Shown here piece after piece: positions 45,301 through 53,673 of a stretch of DNA of 64,000 nt. A program made the position numbers and the translations under genes. Within the stretch, counting starts at the first letter, position 1; each line of letters opens with the position of its first letter. Origin of the DNA: Ruminiclostridium cellobioparum DSM 1351 = ATCC 15832 (GTDB lineage: Bacteria > Bacillota > Clostridia > Acetivibrionales > DSM-1351); the NCBI RefSeq assembly GCF_000621505.1, contig NZ_KK211295.1, positions 126,202 to 190,201 of the forward strand, given 5' to 3'. A model generated the notes under the pieces. That model saw only the letters and a program-made list of their open reading frames with translations. It was not told where the DNA came from and ran no database searches.

Positions 45301-46376
45301 GTATAGTTAGCCACATCTGTAGCTGTAGCGTAATCCATCTTGTCAGAATACTCAACTACAAAGGTATTTGTGTCAGGTGAAGTAACCTTTACAATTGTAG
45401 GAGCTGTAGTGTCAGCTGCTATACCTGTGAAGTTTATTGAAGCACCGTTTGCAGTCAATGTGTATGAAACTCCGCCTGTTAAAGCATCAGTTTCAACTAC
45501 ATATAATGTATCTGATTCTTTAGTGATATCCTTAACTGCTACTGCTGTAGTAGTTCCCTTCTTAACGATAGCAAAGTCAGCTGCTGTTGCTGCTGCTGCT
45601 TCCTTAAGAGTTACTGCTACCTTGTTGTTTGCAACAGCTTTAACTGAATCAACAGCTAAAGTACCGTTAACCGGTAACAGGCTGTTCTTTGAAAGTACAG
45701 TCTGTAAGCTTGAATCAGCAGCTAAAAGATTTTCAGCAACTGTCTTGCCAGACTCAGTTTTAGCTGTAAGAATACCATACATGAATCCTACTGCAGCATC
45801 TCTGGTGAGATCGCCGGTAGCATCAGCATCGATCTTGCTGCCGTCAACTTCTGCAAGCTGACCAACTGCTTCAGTGAATGAACCAGTTAAATCATAGCCA
45901 AGACCTTTGAGCATGAAAGTTGCGAATCTTGCAGCAGTTACAGAAGCAGCTGGTCTAACATAAAGCTTTCCAGCCTTATCTACTTCACCGGCAATGATTC
46001 CTTCCTGAGCTGAATAAGCAACAACCTTCTTTGCATATTCTGATATGTCTTTAGCATCTGCAAACTTGGCAAGAGCCTTGGTTGCATCTTCGTCAGTCAG
46101 CTTGTCAGCTTCAGCCTTGTAGCCGAATTCTGTTGCCAACCATATTAATGCATCTTGTACTTTTAATGCAGCGTCCAAACCTGCTGCAGGATTAGTATCA
46201 TCTGTTCCTGCATAGAGTTTGAGTTCTTTCAAAACTGCAGCCTTGTCGCCATTTACTACTGTAACTGAACTAGCACTAGTAGTAGACTCTTCAGTAGCTG
46301 CAAATGCAGCAGCCATTGAAGTTAGCACTAATGCTACTGCCAACACGACTGCTGTTAACTTTCTGAGATTTCTCAT
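42354..46376 (-). CDS. major S-layer protein with SLH modules and Ig-like repeats (copy 1)
   Basis: A 1340-residue exported protein. Signal peptide MRNLRKLTAVVLAVALVLTS, ending AAFA. Three divergent SLH modules occupy about residues 35-235 (LKELKLYAGTDDTNPAAGLD; AQEGIIAGEVDKAGKLYVRP; LTRDAAVGFMYGIL). Then come about nine SbsA-type Ig-like repeats, many preceded by DTTAPT or DRTAPR linkers, and a helical C-terminal segment (about 1255-1340) not found in the neighbour. Strong promoter, AAGGAGG ribosome site and a strong terminator fit high expression. It is a tandem paralogue of the protein at 46730-50476; the middle regions are most alike, with shared runs such as NFTGIAADTTAPTI and NVKNSDGKA. 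It probably forms the surface lattice and is a likely target of the glycan made by the adjacent locus. Confidence 0.9.
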   Translation of the reverse strand: MRNLRKLTAVVLAVALVLTSMAAAFAATEESTTSASSVTVVNGDKAAVLKELKLYAGTDDTNPAAGLDAALKVQDALIWLATEFGYKAEADKLTDEDATKALAKFADAKDISEYAKKVVAYSAQEGIIAGEVDKAGKLYVRPAASVTAARFATFMLKGLGYDLTGSFTEAVGQLAEVDGSKIDADATGDLTRDAAVGFMYGILTAKTESGKTVAENLLAADSSLQTVLSKNSLLPVNGTLAVDSVKAVANNKVAVTLKEAAAATAADFAIVKKGTTTAVAVKDITKESDTLYVVETDALTGGVSYTLTANGASINFTGIAADTTAPTIVKVTSPDTNTFVVEYSDKMDYATATDVANYTWDKSLKTVKAALNGDRNKVTLTTDVAKINVYYNLTIANVKNSDGKAITKATRNIKAVEDRTAPRVASIQVQNNTMLVIKFEDANGMNKASLETLENYSISDLSITSVKAYDTNDDDKYETVVIKTAAQTANKSYTLTMENLTDNSVLANALGKTTRTFRGASEDKTAPTVKQGSIKSKNNNLVEIQFNDNNAMDAATLEDISNYSITLNNESLEIISAKASSTEYPDAYTTKKVTLTTAAQEAGKSYKLEVKAVADEFGNTLKQTGGKYPVYNFIAKPIDTTPPYVTKAEYVSSTQVKLTFDDEVNKATATDPTNYSFNKDIGSPITASLDSDTNVVTLTTQALTANTTYTITMNNIEDAFGNAMSSAKLDILTNSGEIDTTIPSISYIYAPNTKEIQISFDEAIAKYPSTLTVEKLNSAATGLGGGSVTFTYSGVLDDGKTLAYRAISGTTLGDNNYVIATTTGDRFADAAGNKIDAYTSTNPVVADRAVFAGTTAANDKPQVEYIEQVNVKKLKVTFSEPVSLPNTYGVFTFTRGNEDIKDDYQTEWYVTRNTIFKSGETVTLTFKTWAKDLAGDYALEIDGGSKTEFVTYMEDSVKPVITGVAAVDNFTVEVTYDEDLSLKGTYRITNLYYDSNGKEQTKSVAISTTSLSDNVVTIKTSAQLYLANNYYLVPTTGATDLAGNKEDVKDIRFDFAGSDVVNKEIGKGVGSNNAKQIYVTTVKAMNATTPVVSVVEKGDTDVTIPVLSHAFSNSNKTVTLNLAVPTITGKSYVVTVKYTNGDTEELTFDGNTPDLGLTLVRTAVGTLTLDLNGYTPSDYAAEIVATPGAITVPGTASATGFSFNDSAINAAEYYVILYRASELVGGAVDSTTTVVYAAKVAPEAGSAYQVIINTAETKVAAFETEKDTTTLSAALNYLNNNVASGDRVAFVNRLVTVVEGVVTVAEDTKTPASISAAQDLVTLLPAGQAKTDLQARIDAI

Positions 46377-46539
46377 GTCTCAAATCCTCCTTGTGTATTT
46401 TGTAGCGGGTGGGCTATGCAATTCCGGAGCGGGCTACGCCTATCCCACATTTTATAGCCTCACTCGTTAAACCAGTTTTTTCAAGATTGGCACTGTTATC
46501 CAGAATTATGGCTAAATTTACCTATCTTGATTCAAATGT

Positions 46540-46600
46540 ATTATATCACTGGCAATTTTTTCAGTCAATAAAGCCTTTTCAAGTGTAAAGAATTTGTAAC
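46540..46600 (-). promoter_or_regulatory. strong S-layer promoter (copy 1) with WalR-type box
   Basis: Minus-strand TTGACT (46563-46568), exact 17-base spacer, extended -10 TG-A-TATAAT (hexamer 46540-46545). Upstream at 46584-46600, on the opposite strand, is TGTAAA-GAATT-TGTAAC, a perfect WalR consensus match. Its near edge is 39 bases from the -10. The transcript has an untranslated leader of about 155 bases. Confidence 0.65.
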
Positions 46601-46605
46601 AGAAA

Positions 46606-46643
46606 TGCAACAAACCCCAGTGCCTGCACTGGGGTTTGTTGCA
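46606..46643 (-). terminator. terminator between the two S-layer genes
   Basis: TGCAACAAACCCCAGTG (46606-46622) and CACTGGGGTTTGTTGCA (46627-46643) form a perfect 17-bp stem with a 4-base loop. On the minus strand the stem is followed by TTTCTGTT. It separates the upstream S-layer gene from the promoter of the next, 87 bp after the stop. Confidence 0.9.
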
Positions 46644-46729
46644 ACTAATTCGCAATTATGTTAATGGTCCTGCCGTACTTAAGTTCGATAACATATTGCC
46701 GCGTAGTTTATTTTATTTGATTGTCCGTC

Positions 46730-49700
46730 TTATGGAGCAGCTATTACAACCTTGCCCGCATACAATACTCTTGTGGTGTCATCCTTGTCATATATAGTTA
46801 TATATACTGCTGTCCCTGCTGTAAAGCTGGCGTCTGTAAATTCAACCACATTGTCAAGGGTATTTCCCGGAGTTCCATCAGCTTTCGGTGTTCCTACAAC
46901 TGCTTTTGTCAAATCTGTAGCAGGTGTTGCCTTGAAGATGTATTCATCTGTATCAAAGCCTGCAAAATCAAGATCTATGCTGCCGGGTGCAGTGGTTAAC
47001 TTCAAGCCTATGTCAGGAGTGTTTCCAAAGAAGTAGTAATCATTTGATCCGCCTCCGACATATCCTACGGTTACCTTATACTGAACTCCTGCAAGCAGCG
47101 GAGCAGCAAGCTGTACCTTACCGTCGGCAATGGTCTTTCCAGGGTATACGGTAGCATTTAAATCAACATCTATAGCAGGTGATGTAGTAGTATCAACTTC
47201 AAATACATTTATTGAACCGATGGTTTTGCCTGACACTCCAACTGTGATGGTATTGGCATTGTTGATTTCAACACCGGTTATATATCCGGAAACTGTCTTG
47301 TTTGTGCCAGGGAAGTCAAACTTAACGCCTGATACGTCTGCTCTGTTTCCAGCTACGTCAACCGCACCGGTTACAGGTTCGATGTAGTAGATCTTTGATG
47401 CATCAACAGGTGTAGTTAAGGTAAGCTTTATAGCCGGAACCTTGTTGGGATCTTCAGTTGAAGTTCCTGCTCCGCTGAAGATTGTTACAGGATTGTTTGA
47501 TGAATTCAAGTAGTAGATCTTATATGTTCCTGAAGTTGGAACCTTTTCATCGTAAAGTACGTATACTGTCTTGTTATCATCGGCATAAGCACCTGTAATA
47601 ACCGGTTTGGTTGTATCCTGCAGGTAAGGAGTGAATCCTGTGTAAGCAGCAGCTATATTAGTTCCTGCCAGGTCTCTCAACTGGTTGACAGGTATTGACA
47701 GCGCTGTTCCAACAGTAAAGTTTGTATTCACTGAGTAATCAAGACTTGTAAAGTGAGTATCTGTTGAATCGGAATCTATCTTTGTGAAGCCGGGCGTACC
47801 GAATGAAGCAGGTGCTACAGGCTCATTAAAGTATACTCTTACAGTCTTTGTATCGATTTGTTCAACATAGTCAACAGATGGTGCGGTATTTTCTATTGTG
47901 TTGCCGTTGAAGGTGTAGCCTGTTGGTGTAGTACCTGCAGCTATCGGAGCAACTGCGCTCATCTTGTTGTCAGCGGCATCTGTGAACTGTCCGCCGGTTG
48001 TTGCCTGAATCTGGTAGTTAGCGGAGGTAAGTGCATCTGCTATTGTCTTAGCCTTGTAAACTATTGTTTTTCCGCCTTCAATTTTACCTGAATACTGGAA
48101 TACTTTCAGAGTACCGGTCATATTTCCGCTGTTATCCAGCACACCGAAGGTTATTTCGCTCGGCCAAGCCTTTACAGTTTCGCTGAGAGTAATGTGTATT
48201 TCACCTTTATTCATAGCGTAGATATAACTTACTTCAGGAGCTGTTACATCCAAAGTGCCTGAGGTTGATACAAATGACGCCTTTGCATTTGATACTCTGT
48301 TGCCATAATCATCTTCAAGGTTGTTCATTGTTACAGTGTATTTCTTATTTCCAACCTGAGTCTGAGTTGTCAGGGTTACGGTCTTTCTGTCGGAGCTTAA
48401 TTCAGCCTTTATTGCCGAACCAAGGTCACCGTCTATTACATAGTTTGTGGGATCAATTGCTGTTGATTTCTTGAGCTCTTCAGCAAATGTGAATTTTACT
48501 GTAGTTGAATTTACAAATTCTACTTTTGTTACGTATGGTGCAACTTCGTCAACGTCTGATGACATAAAGTTGTATCTGGCATAAGTTGAACCTGATACCG
48601 GCTTTAACGCATTGCCGAATTCATCCTGTACACCCTTTACTTCTACAGTATAGTTAATCTTGTTCGGATCAACCACCTGCTGTGCTGTAGTAAGGATAAC
48701 TCCCTTATTATCTGCGCTGTAGGCGTCAGGATATGTGCTGGCCATAGCCTTTGCACCGATTATTTCCAATGTTGAACCTGTGTTATCTTTAATTGTGTAA
48801 TTAGAGATATCTTCCAGGCTTGCTACATCCATAGCATTATTATCTGTAAACCAGATTTTTACTGTGTTGTTGTTCTGTGATACTACAGGCTTTGAAATAT
48901 TAACCGTAGGTGCAGATACATCTGCAGGTGCTCCTCTGAAGGTTCTGGTAGTGGTTCCCAGAGCGTTCTTAAGAACAGATGCGTCAGTCAGGTTGCTGAG
49001 TGTAAGTGTATATGACTTGTTTGCTTCCTGAGTTGATGTAGTTAAAACAACCTGGTCATACTTTCCATCATCTCCAACCATGTCATATGCTTTTGCACTT
49101 TCAACAGTAAGGTCGTTGATGCTGTAATTTTCAACATTTTCAAGAGCTGCCTTGTTCATTCCGCTTGCATCATTGAAGTCAACGATTATAGTGCGGTTAT
49201 TTTGAACTCTGTGCATTGAAACCTTGGGTGCTGTGCTGTCTTCAGTTGCAGTTACAGTACGTACAGCCTTGGTCATAGCTTTTCCGTCAGAGTTTTTAAC
49301 ATTCTGAATTGTCAAAGTATATACAATATTTTTCTTTGCAGCATCGGTAATCAGTGTTACCTTTGTTCTTGCCTCATCCAATGTAGCACTTACAACCTTG
49401 ATATCCTTGTCAAAGGTGTAGTTGGCCTTGTCTGTTGCAGTTGCAAAGTCCATTTTATCTGAGAATTCAATCTCAAATGTATTGGTGTCCTTACTTGAAA
49501 CAGCCTTTATTGTAGGAGCGGTTGTGTCGGCAGCTATACCTGTGAAGTTGAGATTCTCACCTTTAACTGTCAGAGTGTATGATGTACCGCCAACAAGAGC
49601 ATCGGTTTCAAGAACATATACCTTGTCTGATTCTTTTACAATGTTCTTGATTGCCACAGCTGTACTAGTTCCCTTCTTAACGATTGCAAAGTCGGTAGTT

Positions 49701-50476
49701 CTTGCCGAGGAAGGATCCTTCAGCGTTATGGCAACCTTGTTGTTTGCAATTGCAACAACCGAATCAACAGCCAGTGACTCAGGAGTTACAAGGCCTGCTG
49801 CCTCTGCTATTGCCCTGAGACTTGGGGTTGCAGCTATAAGTTTGTCGATAACTGTTTCAAGACCGGTTGCAGCATAATCTGCAGTAAGTGTGCCATAAAT
49901 CATACCAACTGCCTGATCTCTCAATAATGAAGTCAATGCATATGCAAGATAGTCAGCAATACCCTGTGCACCTTCTACCTGTGATAACTGGGTAACTGCT
50001 GTCTTCCAGTCAGCTACATCGTAGCCGAGCTGCTTGAGCAGAAGAGTTGCAAACTGTGCTCCGTTGACATCCTTTCTTGCATCGATGTAAAGTTTGCCGG
50101 TAGCAGTATCCAATGCTCCTGACATGAAGTCGTTCTTAACCAGGTATGCCATTCTCTTTTCAGCATATGTAGGTACGTCTTTACCATCCGCAAAAGGTTT
50201 AAGTATGGCAGATACTTCAGCCGCAGTCAATGCGTTTGCAGCATCATCCAGATTGAATATTTTTGTCAATAGTACGGCAGCCTGTCCTCTTGTCAACTTT
50301 GATCCAAGATCAGGGTCAAATTCTTTATCGCTGATTCCAGCATAAAGATTCAGGTCGTGAAGCACAGATGCTTTACTTCCGTTTACCGGTTCATATGCCG
50401 CAAATGCCGGAACGGCAGTAGAAAGTGCAATAGATGCAGCAACTGTAACCGCAGAAATCTTTTTAAAATTTCTCAT
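46730..50476 (-). CDS. major S-layer protein with SLH modules and Ig-like repeats (copy 2)
   Basis: A 1248-residue exported protein. Signal peptide MRNFKKISAVTVAASIALS, ending PAFA. SLH modules span about residues 30-225 (LHDLNLYAGISDKEFDPDLG; LTRGQAAVLLTKIF; FMSGALDTATGKLYIDARKD), followed by repeated Ig-like modules (LEIIGAKAM; EVAPYVTKVEFVNSTTVKF; VTAPEVSYIYAMNKGEIHI and so on). The middle part (about 230-700) lines up repeat for repeat with the neighbour at 42354; the ends differ more. AAGGAGG stands before the ATG. Each copy has its own promoter and terminator, so the two can be expressed independently, as in phase- or condition-dependent S-layer switching, though no invertible DNA is evident. 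Confidence 0.9.
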   Translation of the reverse strand: MRNFKKISAVTVAASIALSTAVPAFAAYEPVNGSKASVLHDLNLYAGISDKEFDPDLGSKLTRGQAAVLLTKIFNLDDAANALTAAEVSAILKPFADGKDVPTYAEKRMAYLVKNDFMSGALDTATGKLYIDARKDVNGAQFATLLLKQLGYDVADWKTAVTQLSQVEGAQGIADYLAYALTSLLRDQAVGMIYGTLTADYAATGLETVIDKLIAATPSLRAIAEAAGLVTPESLAVDSVVAIANNKVAITLKDPSSARTTDFAIVKKGTSTAVAIKNIVKESDKVYVLETDALVGGTSYTLTVKGENLNFTGIAADTTAPTIKAVSSKDTNTFEIEFSDKMDFATATDKANYTFDKDIKVVSATLDEARTKVTLITDAAKKNIVYTLTIQNVKNSDGKAMTKAVRTVTATEDSTAPKVSMHRVQNNRTIIVDFNDASGMNKAALENVENYSINDLTVESAKAYDMVGDDGKYDQVVLTTSTQEANKSYTLTLSNLTDASVLKNALGTTTRTFRGAPADVSAPTVNISKPVVSQNNNTVKIWFTDNNAMDVASLEDISNYTIKDNTGSTLEIIGAKAMASTYPDAYSADNKGVILTTAQQVVDPNKINYTVEVKGVQDEFGNALKPVSGSTYARYNFMSSDVDEVAPYVTKVEFVNSTTVKFTFAEELKKSTAIDPTNYVIDGDLGSAIKAELSSDRKTVTLTTQTQVGNKKYTVTMNNLEDDYGNRVSNAKASFVSTSGTLDVTAPEVSYIYAMNKGEIHITLSETVKAWPSEITFGVLDNSGNMTGTLKVFQYSGKIEGGKTIVYKAKTIADALTSANYQIQATTGGQFTDAADNKMSAVAPIAAGTTPTGYTFNGNTIENTAPSVDYVEQIDTKTVRVYFNEPVAPASFGTPGFTKIDSDSTDTHFTSLDYSVNTNFTVGTALSIPVNQLRDLAGTNIAAAYTGFTPYLQDTTKPVITGAYADDNKTVYVLYDEKVPTSGTYKIYYLNSSNNPVTIFSGAGTSTEDPNKVPAIKLTLTTPVDASKIYYIEPVTGAVDVAGNRADVSGVKFDFPGTNKTVSGYITGVEINNANTITVGVSGKTIGSINVFEVDTTTSPAIDVDLNATVYPGKTIADGKVQLAAPLLAGVQYKVTVGYVGGGSNDYYFFGNTPDIGLKLTTAPGSIDLDFAGFDTDEYIFKATPATDLTKAVVGTPKADGTPGNTLDNVVEFTDASFTAGTAVYITIYDKDDTTRVLYAGKVVIAAP

Positions 50477-50592
50477 TCCAAATCCTCCTTAGATTTTTTT
50501 AGGCCGTAGAGTTACCGGGAAAAATTAGGCCTAACATTCTGATCCCCGGCGTACGATAATTTAAAATCAAGGGTTTGCAGACATTGCGTTCC

Positions 50593-50679
50593 TGATTTCT
50601 GAAATCATTATAGCACCGGTATTTTTAGGTGGTCAACATAATACACCATCATGTAAACTAACTGTAAGCCTTCTGTAAT
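50593..50679 (-). promoter_or_regulatory. S-layer promoter (copy 2) with triple WalR-like half-site array
   Basis: Minus-strand TTGACC (50631-50636), 18-base spacer, TATAAT (50607-50612). A 15-bp dyad TGATTTC-T-GAAATCA (50593-50607) covers the likely start of transcription. Upstream, on the opposite strand, three half-sites TGTAAA (50652), TGTAAG (50663) and TGTAAT (50674) repeat every 11 bp. The nearest edge is 40 bases from the -10, as at copy 1. Confidence 0.62.
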
Positions 50680-50840
50680 GGGCACACTTGCCCACCGAGG
50701 GTTATTATGGTAAACTATCCTTTACCCCCTTTGGAGCTGAATACGTGCAAATCCTTGAACAATGGGACTTCGAACCTGATCCGGATAAAAACCATTTTTA
50801 TAATTAATTATCAATTCCGGGAAAAATCGGCTTTTATCCC

Positions 50841-50877
50841 TGTAATTTAACCGTAACTTTTGGGGTAAAAATATAAT
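50841..50877 (+). promoter_or_regulatory. promoter of the GT-C gene with WalR-like site
   Basis: TATAAT at 50872-50877. At 50841-50857, on the same strand and over the -35 region, is TGTAAT-TTAAC-CGTAAC, one base off the WalR consensus. The layout is like that of the secreted protein-yycH promoter. Confidence 0.4.
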
Positions 50878-50980
50878 TTTTTAAACTATTAACGGTTATT
50901 ATGATAAAATGAAGGAGAATAAATTGGTAAGGTCTGGAGTCAAGCATATTAAAATCTTAACTTTAAGGAGGGGCTGTATC

Positions 50981-52438
50981 TTGAATAGGCTAAAAGACAG
51001 TATCTTTTATATTATTGTTTGGGGGGCTGTTGTACTGTTGGGTTTCATTACTCTACTGAGTGCCTTTAAGTCGGGCCCGGCAAGCCTGAAGCTGCCTTTT
51101 TATTCCGGTTTTGCTTTTATGCTGGCAGCCGGCCTGGTCATATTTATATTCCTCAAGGCAAATCTTCTTTATAAGATAAACTTAAAGGTTTTTTTAGTTG
51201 TACTGGCCCTACTTGCCCTTATCCCCAGGCTTGTCTGGATATACTTCATCCGGACCCAGCCTTTTTCCGACTTCCTGCACCTGTACAACTACGGTGTTAA
51301 CGCCAGTAACGGCGATTTCAAAGGCTTTGTGGACTTCTATGCGGTTTTCCCGTTTAAAATGAGCTTCGGACTGGCGCTGGCAGGTTTATACTCTGTTTTC
51401 GGGACGGGTTTGCTGGTGGCAAAGCTGTTTAACGTGATAATATCTGTATGTCTTGTTTTCATAGTTTATGCCGGAGGAAAGCTGCTTTACGGCGAGAAGG
51501 CCGCCAGGATATCCGGCTTGCTGCTGGCTTTATGGCCTGCGGATATAATGTTTACCTCGGTAATAGCCTCGGAGCACCTGTTTTTGGTGTTGTTTACCGG
51601 CGCTGTGGTTTTAATTCTGAATTTTATTCAAAAGTATTCCTTCAGAAATTACGGAATAGCCAACGGCAACCTGAGCCTTCTGGCAATAGGGCTCCTTACG
51701 GCCCTGGCCCAACTGATACGGCCCATGGCAATGCTTCTGCTGCCCGTATTTGCCATATATGTTTTATTATTTAAGCAGTACAGGGCTGATTCCCTGGCCA
51801 GTTTGGGTCTAAAGGTGAAATCTATTTTGCTGGTGTTTGCCGCTTACTATATGGCGATAAATTTAATTAATATTCCTGTTCAGAAGGTTACAGGGGTTGA
51901 TGTGACAAGGTCGGACTCAGGCTTCAATCTCCTGGTGGGCACAAACGATAAGGCCAACGGGATGTTTAATGACGAGGATTTCAGTATTATTGCAAAGTAT
52001 GATTACGATATTGACAGGGTACATGCCGAAGCACGGAAAATCGCCATTGAGCGGATTACTTCAAATCCGCAGAAGCTTCCCGGCCTCTTTTTAAGGAAGA
52101 TTGACAAACTCTGGGGGAATGAAAATTACGGGTACTACTGGAGCACCACTCCTGTAAAGGATTCCAGGCTCGAAAACACCGTAAAATCTTACCCAAGGGT
52201 TTTTTATGGCGTTTCCCAGGCCTTTTACGTTCTCGTTATGCTTATGGGGATTTGTGCCTGCTTCTATAATCTGAGGGAAAAACGTTATGACGTGTTAATT
52301 GTTTTAATGATTTTCGGGGGCATTTTTCTGTCCTACCTGCTGCTGGAGGTTCAATCCAGATACCATCTGCCGGTCATGCCTCTGCTGATTCTGCTGGGCG
52401 GAAGTTTTCTGGAGCCGGCAGGTGACAGATTCCAATGA
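50981..52438 (+). CDS. GT-C (PMT/ArnT-like, GT39/83) membrane glycosyltransferase
   Basis: A protein of about 485 residues with 11-12 membrane helices. The first outside loop has the acidic motif RTQPFSDFLHLYNYG, where GT-C enzymes carry their catalytic Asp, and the later DVTRSDSGFNLLVGTN and KLPGLFLRKIDKLWG lie in outside loops. Such enzymes use polyprenyl-phosphate sugars on the outer face to modify proteins or polymers. The start is placed at TTG 50981, which has AAGGAGG nine bases ahead; an ATG at 50909 is in frame but poorly served. It is divergent from the S-layer genes, so modification of surface proteins is a fair inference. Confidence 0.78.
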   Translation: MNRLKDSIFYIIVWGAVVLLGFITLLSAFKSGPASLKLPFYSGFAFMLAAGLVIFIFLKANLLYKINLKVFLVVLALLALIPRLVWIYFIRTQPFSDFLHLYNYGVNASNGDFKGFVDFYAVFPFKMSFGLALAGLYSVFGTGLLVAKLFNVIISVCLVFIVYAGGKLLYGEKAARISGLLLALWPADIMFTSVIASEHLFLVLFTGAVVLILNFIQKYSFRNYGIANGNLSLLAIGLLTALAQLIRPMAMLLLPVFAIYVLLFKQYRADSLASLGLKVKSILLVFAAYYMAINLINIPVQKVTGVDVTRSDSGFNLLVGTNDKANGMFNDEDFSIIAKYDYDIDRVHAEARKIAIERITSNPQKLPGLFLRKIDKLWGNENYGYYWSTTPVKDSRLENTVKSYPRVFYGVSQAFYVLVMLMGICACFYNLREKRYDVLIVLMIFGGIFLSYLLLEVQSRYHLPVMPLLILLGGSFLEPAGDRFQ

Positions 52439-52472
52439 ATTTTTTTGTAAAATTTTATTCGTGTATATAATT

Positions 52473-52499
52473 TACCCCAGAACAATTCGTTCTGGGGTA
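52473..52499. terminator. stem-loop between convergent genes
   Basis: TACCCCAGAAC (52473-52483) and GTTCTGGGGTA (52489-52499) form a perfect 11-bp stem with a 5-base loop between the convergent GT-C gene and glgD. The T-run is weak on both strands, so it may act in both directions with modest strength. Confidence 0.6.
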
Positions 52500-52554
52500 T
52501 CGAACATTTTATTCGTTTTTCTGGAAATATTTCATACTTTTTCCTTTGCCGCTT

Positions 52555-53673
52555 TTATACTATTACGTTCTTCCCTATGATGATGGGCCAGGTTTCCTCG
52601 CCTTTCAGACATCTGTTTTTGGACAGTGTGACGTTCTTATCCAGGATTGCGTAGTTCAGTGTGGAGTTTTCCTCTATTACGCTGCCCTGCATGATTATGC
52701 TGTCCTTTACAACAGCTCCCTTCTTGACGGTAACCCCGCGGAAAAGCACACTGTTCTCAACTGTTCCCTCTATTATACACCCGTCGGCGATTATCGAATT
52801 TCTGACCTCTGCCTCTTCATTGTATTTTGCAGGTGCTTCATCCTTTACCTTGGTAAATACTTTTGCCGTGCCCAGAAGCTCCCTGTTGATTTCAGGATTC
52901 AACAGCTCCATATTGCACTTATAGTACATCTGGACCGAGGATATGCTCCTCCAGTAGCCATTGTATTTATAACCGTATATTTTCAGCTTGTGCAGCATTT
53001 TTATTATTATGTCCATGACAAAATCATAATAGCCATGGGCGACACTTTCCTCCAGCAGGGCTATCAGCAGCTCACGCTTTATCATGTATGTGCCGAGGGA
53101 AGCCAGAAGTGTGTTAGGATTCACAGGCTTTTCCTGGAAATCTATAACCCTCTGGCTGCTGTCAACCTGAAGTATTCCCATGTTTGTGAGTTCATCGATG
53201 GGAACATCGTTCATTTCACGGTACATGATGGTTATATCGGCATCTGTTTCCTTGTGAGCACGCAGCATTTCATCAAATGCAGTGGTATAGACACAGTTTC
53301 CCTGGGATATGACAACGTACTCCTCATTACTTCTCCTTAAGAAGGTGAGGTTATTGTACATGGCATCGGCAGTACCCCTGTACCAGCCAGAGCTTTCATC
53401 GGACAGAAAAGGCGGAAATATGAACAATCCGTCATTCTTTCTATCCAGGTCCCACTCCTTGCCCGAGCCCAGGTGGTCCATCAGTGACCTGAAGCTGTAC
53501 TGGGTTATGACGCCGATATTGGTAATACCGGAATTGACCATATTGGACAGGACGAAGTCCACCGCCCTGTATTTTCCTCCCACCGGTACGGCAGGGGTCG
53601 ATCTCATTGTTGAGAGTTCTTTTAACTTTGTACTTTTACCGCCCGATAAAATAATACCCATTACATTTTTCAT
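52555..53673 (-). CDS. glgD: glucose-1-phosphate adenylyltransferase subunit GlgD
   Basis: A 372-residue nucleotidyltransferase-fold protein with a C-terminal beta helix ([20 protein letters not shown] region). It starts [19 protein letters not shown], where the catalytic GGXGXRL loop of true GlgC is altered (GGKSTKL), as expected for the regulatory GlgD subunit of Firmicutes. It pairs with GlgC to make ADP-glucose for glycogen. The genes overlap by 4 bp. Confidence 0.93.
   Translation of the reverse strand: MKNVMGIILSGGKSTKLKELSTMRSTPAVPVGGKYRAVDFVLSNMVNSGITNIGVITQYSFRSLMDHLGSGKEWDLDRKNDGLFIFPPFLSDESSGWYRGTADAMYNNLTFLRRSNEEYVVISQGNCVYTTAFDEMLRAHKETDADITIMYREMNDVPIDELTNMGILQVDSSQRVIDFQEKPVNPNTLLASLGTYMIKRELLIALLEESVAHGYYDFVMDIIIKMLHKLKIYGYKYNGYWRSISSVQMYYKCNMELLNPEINRELLGTAKVFTKVKDEAPAKYNEEAEVRNSIIADGCIIEGTVENSVLFRGVTVKKGAVVKDSIIMQGSVIEENSTLNYAILDKNVTLSKNRCLKGEETWPIIIGKNVIV

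Noticed and set aside
45340..45861. Plus-strand frame of 173 codons within the S-layer gene
   Set aside because: Antisense shadow caused by Ala/Thr/Val-rich codon patterns of the S-layer gene; no ribosome site.
42354..50476. CRISPR-like or tandem DNA repeats in the S-layer genes
   Set aside because: The repetition is of protein modules about 90-110 residues long with diverged DNA; there are no short direct repeats with spacers. No CRISPR array or tRNA/rRNA gene was seen anywhere in the window.
52546..53340. Long plus-strand open frame of 264 codons
   Set aside because: It lies antisense inside glgD, has a Cys/Tyr/His-rich composition without family motifs, and no ribosome site. It is a shadow of the real gene.
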